Source: a virus. From it: a stretch of DNA of 33,070 bases. This document shows positions 29,580 through 33,070 of the stretch, piece after piece. A program made the translations under genes and the position numbers. Position 1 is the stretch's first letter. Each line of letters starts with the position of its first letter. The notes beneath the pieces were generated by a model. The model worked only from the letters and a program-made list of their open reading frames with translations. It had not been told where the DNA came from and made no database searches. The DNA lies in the IMG/VR virus record IMGVR_UViG_3300006733_000031, positions 1 through 33,070 of that record. One strand, given 5' to 3'.

Positions 29580-32498
29580 ATGCCATTAGTTGAGAGTACT
29601 CTCAAAAAATTAGGATTCAATCAGTTCAATAGGAAAGAAGGATACGTTTCTAATTTGGCTGAACCTGTTGATTTACAGAAAGAAATTCCATTAGTTGATA
29701 CTGCTCAAATTATTCCTGATAAAAGTATTAGTTATGAACAAGTTACTTTTCAAATATTTAATGTTAATCAATGGATAAGGGGAGGGGCTGATGGATATGA
29801 CAGTGGAACAGGTTGGTGGATAGGACATGATACTAATGATTATAAATTTTTCATTGGTAATAGTGGAGGTAATAAATTAACTTGGGACGGGATAACATTA
29901 ACAGTGAGTGGGATTTTGGTAGCAGGTGAAATACATATTCCAGACGTAGACATAACTGCTAATAGTCTTCATGTAGAAACGGATGGTGAATTATATATGG
30001 GAGCTACTCAGACTAATAAGGCAACCGCGCCTGTGCAAATAAGTCCCGCTGGGTTGATGAAATTAGGAGACATAGGTTCAGGTTCATTTCTCAACTTAGA
30101 TGGTCCTAATCAGCGGATACGTACCTCTAATTATGTTTCAGGCTCTTTCGGTGCAGGCTTTACTTTAGAGCCTGATATGTTAGAAGTTGGTAATATTTTA
30201 GCTAGAGGACGTTTTCAAACTATGAATTTTGTTACTAATAATGTTTCTGCTGTAAGTGGAGACATGGTGGTCATGAAAGGGTCAGATGTTTTAGATGCAG
30301 ATATGACAGCTTTGGATGCAAGTACATTAACAATTGCAGGTGATGTTACTTTTGCTGTGAATGATATATTAAGAATGAAATCTGGATCAGATGATGAATG
30401 GTTACTTGTAACTAACGATGCTTCAGCGCCTACTTATACTGTTACAAGAGATCAGGGTACAGCATATGCAGCAGATAATAATCCTGCTTGGACAATAGGT
30501 ACTACCGTAGTTAATTATGGTCAATCTGGAGATGGAGGAGTGTTTATAACAGCGAATGATACAGATGCTCCGTTTGTCGCTATATTAGATCATGCAGGTA
30601 GCCCTTGGTCGGCTACAACTACACATTTACGGCTTGGTCAACTAGACAATTTTCTTGACTACTCAGCCAGCGCTTATGGAATAGGGATAGGGACAACTGA
30701 TGCTTTTATGAGTTACGACACGACTAACGGCTTAAGAGTCAAGGGCACGGTTGAGGTATTAGCTGGTAGCGTTTTAAACACCATGCCTTCTGACGCGAAC
30801 CTGGCAGGGTACTGGAGTTTTGACGAGGGAGGTGGAAGCGTCGCGGTTGATTCGACATCAAATGCCAATGATGGAACTATAACCACAGCAACTTATGCGG
30901 CAGGGATTTCGGGAACTTCTTTGAATTTCAATGGTGCAAGTGGAAACGTATTGGTCGCTGATAATGCGGCTATACAAAACATATGGGATGGTGGAGGGTC
31001 TATAAGTTTTTGGATTAACCCTAACAGTGATGGTGAAGGTGACCAGGCGAGAGTTGTATTGAAATCAGGATGGAATGTTGTTGTGCAAAACGAAGCAGGG
31101 GGATTAATACGTTTGAGGCTTACCGTAAACTTTTCTGGCGATGATGGAACCTGGAGGACTCCTGTTGAGATCCCTATAAATACGTGGACTCATGTTGTTA
31201 TAACTTATGACGCTGACGATGTAGCGAATGATGCGACCATTTATTTGAATGGACAATCGGCTACGGTGTCGGAAACGAGTACCCCCACAGGGACGCGGGA
31301 TACTGATGTAGGAGGTGTTCTTTATTTTGGGAATATTGCTGCAGACACCAGGACTTTTGACGGAGAAATAGACGAAATAAGATTTTACACAACTGAATTA
31401 ACAGCCTTAGAAGCCTATACGCTATACCAGAACGCAGGAGGAATGACGAACCTTGGAGTGAAACAGTTAGGCGGAAAATATAATACCGCAGCAAGTGGCG
31501 CTAGGGTACAATTATTCCCTGATTCTAATACAGGAATACTGGCAGAAGACTCAGGAGGGAATAACGTATTTGAAGTTATAGTGGGAGGCACAGACGTAGG
31601 TGACGTGATTATGGGGGAAGAGTCAAGTGGCGAATATGCTAAATGGGATGACAGTGCTGCTGAGTTTATAGTGAACGGTAGTCGATTGTTTTTTAATCCA
31701 TATTATGGAGATGGAGATGATGGGACTGTGACTATATCTGGTAATACTACACTTTCTGCTGATATGTTTTACGATGATTTAACCATTGATAATGGAATAA
31801 CTTTAACTACGGCTGGTTATAGAATATTTGTTAAGGGAACTTTAACCAATAATGGGACAATTGATTTTAGCGGCAATGATGGGGCTGATGGTGCTGGAGC
31901 TGGAGGAGCTGGAGGAGCTGCTTTAGCAGGAAATTCTGTTGGAGGGTCTAGCGCGGGTGGTGATGGAGCCCAAGCTGGTGTTCCTGGAAATCCTGGGGGT
32001 AATTTAGATCCAGCAGAGGGCGGAGAAGGTGGTGATGGTGGTGACACTACCACAAACAATGGAGGAGCAGGTGGGACGGTTACCAACTCTGATATTGGGT
32101 TACGCGCTTATCCGTTTGCTGCAATTCTTCAAGACAGTAGTGGTGCACAAATTGACGGAGGAACTGGAGGTGGTGGCGGAAGCGCTGGAGCTGTTGGGAA
32201 TAATGGTGGTGGAGGAGGAAGTGGTGGTGGAATAATGTTCATTACGGCTAAGGAATTTATAAATAGTGCAACAGGAGTTATCAGCTCAATTGGTGGCGAC
32301 GGCGGGGATGGATTGGTTGGAGCTGGAGAAGATGGAGCTGGTGGCGGTGGCGGGGGAGGTGGTTTTATAGTGCTAGTATATTCTGCGCTAACCAACAGTG
32401 GTTCTATAACGGTTGCAGGAGGAGCTGCGGGTTCAGGCGGTTCCGTTACCGCTCCTGAAGCGGGAGATGCTGGAGATATTTTACAAATTCAAATGTAA
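29580..32498 (+). CDS. Long tail-fibre/adhesin with LamG domain and glycine-rich tip
   Basis: The largest gene, 972 aa. Residues 1-90 are a virion-binding-type N-terminus. Residues about 90-400 form a beta-rich shaft (NSLHVETDGELYMG, LMKLGDIGSGSF). A LamG domain follows at about 403-618 (LAGYWSFDEGGG, SLNFNGASGNVLVAD, TWTHVVITYDADDV, FDGEIDEIRFY), then a short shaft. Residues about 763-972 are dominated by glycine clusters (DGADGAGAGGAGG; GGTGGGGGSAGAVG; GAGGGGGGGGF) separated by strands, much like polyglycine-II tips of T-even-type adhesins. It is probably the receptor-binding fibre. CTAAC 8 nt upstream. Confidence 0.78.
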   Translation: MPLVESTLKKLGFNQFNRKEGYVSNLAEPVDLQKEIPLVDTAQIIPDKSISYEQVTFQIFNVNQWIRGGADGYDSGTGWWIGHDTNDYKFFIGNSGGNKLTWDGITLTVSGILVAGEIHIPDVDITANSLHVETDGELYMGATQTNKATAPVQISPAGLMKLGDIGSGSFLNLDGPNQRIRTSNYVSGSFGAGFTLEPDMLEVGNILARGRFQTMNFVTNNVSAVSGDMVVMKGSDVLDADMTALDASTLTIAGDVTFAVNDILRMKSGSDDEWLLVTNDASAPTYTVTRDQGTAYAADNNPAWTIGTTVVNYGQSGDGGVFITANDTDAPFVAILDHAGSPWSATTTHLRLGQLDNFLDYSASAYGIGIGTTDAFMSYDTTNGLRVKGTVEVLAGSVLNTMPSDANLAGYWSFDEGGGSVAVDSTSNANDGTITTATYAAGISGTSLNFNGASGNVLVADNAAIQNIWDGGGSISFWINPNSDGEGDQARVVLKSGWNVVVQNEAGGLIRLRLTVNFSGDDGTWRTPVEIPINTWTHVVITYDADDVANDATIYLNGQSATVSETSTPTGTRDTDVGGVLYFGNIAADTRTFDGEIDEIRFYTTELTALEAYTLYQNAGGMTNLGVKQLGGKYNTAASGARVQLFPDSNTGILAEDSGGNNVFEVIVGGTDVGDVIMGEESSGEYAKWDDSAAEFIVNGSRLFFNPYYGDGDDGTVTISGNTTLSADMFYDDLTIDNGITLTTAGYRIFVKGTLTNNGTIDFSGNDGADGAGAGGAGGAALAGNSVGGSSAGGDGAQAGVPGNPGGNLDPAEGGEGGDGGDTTTNNGGAGGTVTNSDIGLRAYPFAAILQDSSGAQIDGGTGGGGGSAGAVGNNGGGGGSGGGIMFITAKEFINSATGVISSIGGDGGDGLVGAGEDGAGGGGGGGGFIVLVYSALTNSGSITVAGGAAGSGGSVTAPEAGDAGDILQIQM

Positions 32499-32500
32499 AA

Positions 32501-32758
32501 ATGAAATTAATTTACAGAAAAAAAACAGGAAGAGTAGTAATGGTTAGTGAATTGGCGATTGAGAATGAAAAGTTGTCAGGGCTTGATCATGAATTAACTA
32601 AGGAAGAGGAGCTTGGGCTGAATGCGGGAGAGCCATTGCATATAAAAGAAGGTGTGCTTATTTTTGAGGAGACGGGAAAAGAGAAAAAGGAAAAGGAAAT
32701 TGACAAGGCTGATAACGTACAAGATCTAAAAAATATATTAAAAAAATACTTAACTTAA
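32501..32758 (+). CDS. Small protein after the fibre, 85 aa
   Basis: An 85-aa protein starting 2 nt after the fibre's stop, with strand-rich residues 1-55 and a lysine/glutamate-rich helical tail (TGKEKKEKEIDKADNVQDLKNILKKYL). The position suggests a fibre-assembly chaperone, which phages often encode right after the fibre. No recognisable domain. Confidence 0.62.
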   Translation: MKLIYRKKTGRVVMVSELAIENEKLSGLDHELTKEEELGLNAGEPLHIKEGVLIFEETGKEKKEKEIDKADNVQDLKNILKKYLT

Positions 32759-32765
32759 AAAAAAT

Positions 32766-33070
32766 ATGGCTGATACACCAGGTAATTTAGATCCTAATAT
32801 GGAGGTAGAAATTTTGGACTTTGAACCATCCAATAATCCACAAGAATCAGGGACTGTTAAAGTTTCTGTTGGAGGAGAGATTATGCGAATAGCAATGGGG
32901 CATGGACACATTTGGATTGCAAAAGGTGATTCAGGACCAGGGGTGAACTATAAGGCTTCTAGTCCAGGGATACAAAATATGCTAGGCAATTATGGCGACA
33001 AATGGGGCCAGATGAATGAGGGGACGCAAGTGATGTCTTTGGCTATAAAAGCTGCTAAAAATTATTTTGC
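32766..33070 (+). CDS. Hypothetical protein, cut by window end
   Basis: TTAAC stands 11 nt before an ATG at 32766, and the frame stays open to the last base (101 full codons). The visible part has acidic residues 10-30, a beta segment (GTVKVSVGGEIMRIAMGHGHIWIAKGD) and a helical stretch (QNMLGNYGDKWGQMNEGTQVM). It is at least the N-terminal part of a late gene. No family is recognised, and an endolysin cannot be excluded because the end is missing. Confidence 0.65.
   Translation, partial: MADTPGNLDPNMEVEILDFEPSNNPQESGTVKVSVGGEIMRIAMGHGHIWIAKGDSGPGVNYKASSPGIQNMLGNYGDKWGQMNEGTQVMSLAIKAAKNYF

Noticed and set aside
31817-32395. Two long proline-rich ORFs on the minus strand.
   Set aside because: They are mirror images of the glycine codons (GGN/CCN) of the fibre tip and have no start signal.
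1-33070. A circular complete genome joined at the window ends.
   Set aside because: The last frame would run 10 more codons into the first bases before a stop, but there is no terminal overlap and no endolysin or polymerase, so this is not supported.
1-33070. CRISPR array, integrase, attachment site or diversity-generating retroelement.
   Set aside because: No regular repeat-spacer pattern, recombinase, tRNA-adjacent att duplication or reverse transcriptase was seen.

Overview
This window looks like most of the genome of a tailed bacteriophage, or an uncultivated phage contig, with podovirus-type architecture. Evidence for a phage is direct. There is a small and a large terminase, a portal, a coiled-coil scaffold candidate, a decoration protein candidate and a major capsid candidate. 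A C-terminal adaptor-like protein is followed by a P22 gp10-like tail protein, and there are several LamG-bearing fibre or adhesin proteins. The DNA is AT-rich. Many genes end in TGA, so the host uses TGA as a stop and is not a TGA-recoded lineage. Almost no gene has a Shine-Dalgarno sequence. Instead a YTAAC pentamer sits about 8-11 nt before most start codons on both strands. Sigma70-like promoters (TTGACA/TATAAT type) can be seen. The host phylum is not resolved: a host with little Shine-Dalgarno use (Bacteroidota or a candidate phylum) is the best guess.

Layout. (1) 13-4451, leftward: early module of mostly tiny overlapping genes, with an amino-methyltransferase, a putative PD-(D/E)XK nuclease, a ribbon-helix-helix protein, a zinc-finger protein, a RecB/Cas4-like exonuclease, an SSB-like protein with an acidic LPF tip, and seven small proteins. 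(2) 4452-4584: divergent control region with promoters both ways and a 12-bp dyad over the leftward promoter. (3) 4585-6272, rightward: winged-helix replication initiator with iteron-like repeats inside its gene, then a tRNA-Leu-derived structured RNA of about 171 nt, a zinc-ribbon protein, a 67-aa protein resembling the C-terminus of the initiator, and a candidate small RNA with its own promoter and terminator. (4) 6272-12739: packaging and head genes. (5) 12736-14714: a coupled four-gene enzyme cassette (APS-kinase-like, HxGH nucleotidylyltransferase, GT-A glycosyltransferase, PAPS-type sulfotransferase). (6) 14718-14910: promoter and attenuator-like leader. (7) 14911-33070: decoration, capsid, beta-helix, repeat-rich structural proteins, LamG adhesins, XhlA-like protein, tail adaptor and hub, a 972-aa fibre with a glycine-rich tip, and a truncated last gene. 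A free-standing HNH endonuclease gene sits antisense in this region.

How it works together. The leftward module probably handles DNA processing and takeover. The initiator and its iterons start replication. The rightward operon packages DNA and builds the particle. The enzyme cassette in the middle of the structural genes suggests that a phage or host glycan is sulfated during assembly. It is the most attractive candidate for an undescribed system, along with the tRNA-derived RNA and the non-SD initiation motif. No integrase, DNA polymerase, helicase or endolysin was recognised, so either the genome is larger than the window or those functions come from the host or from unrecognised genes.
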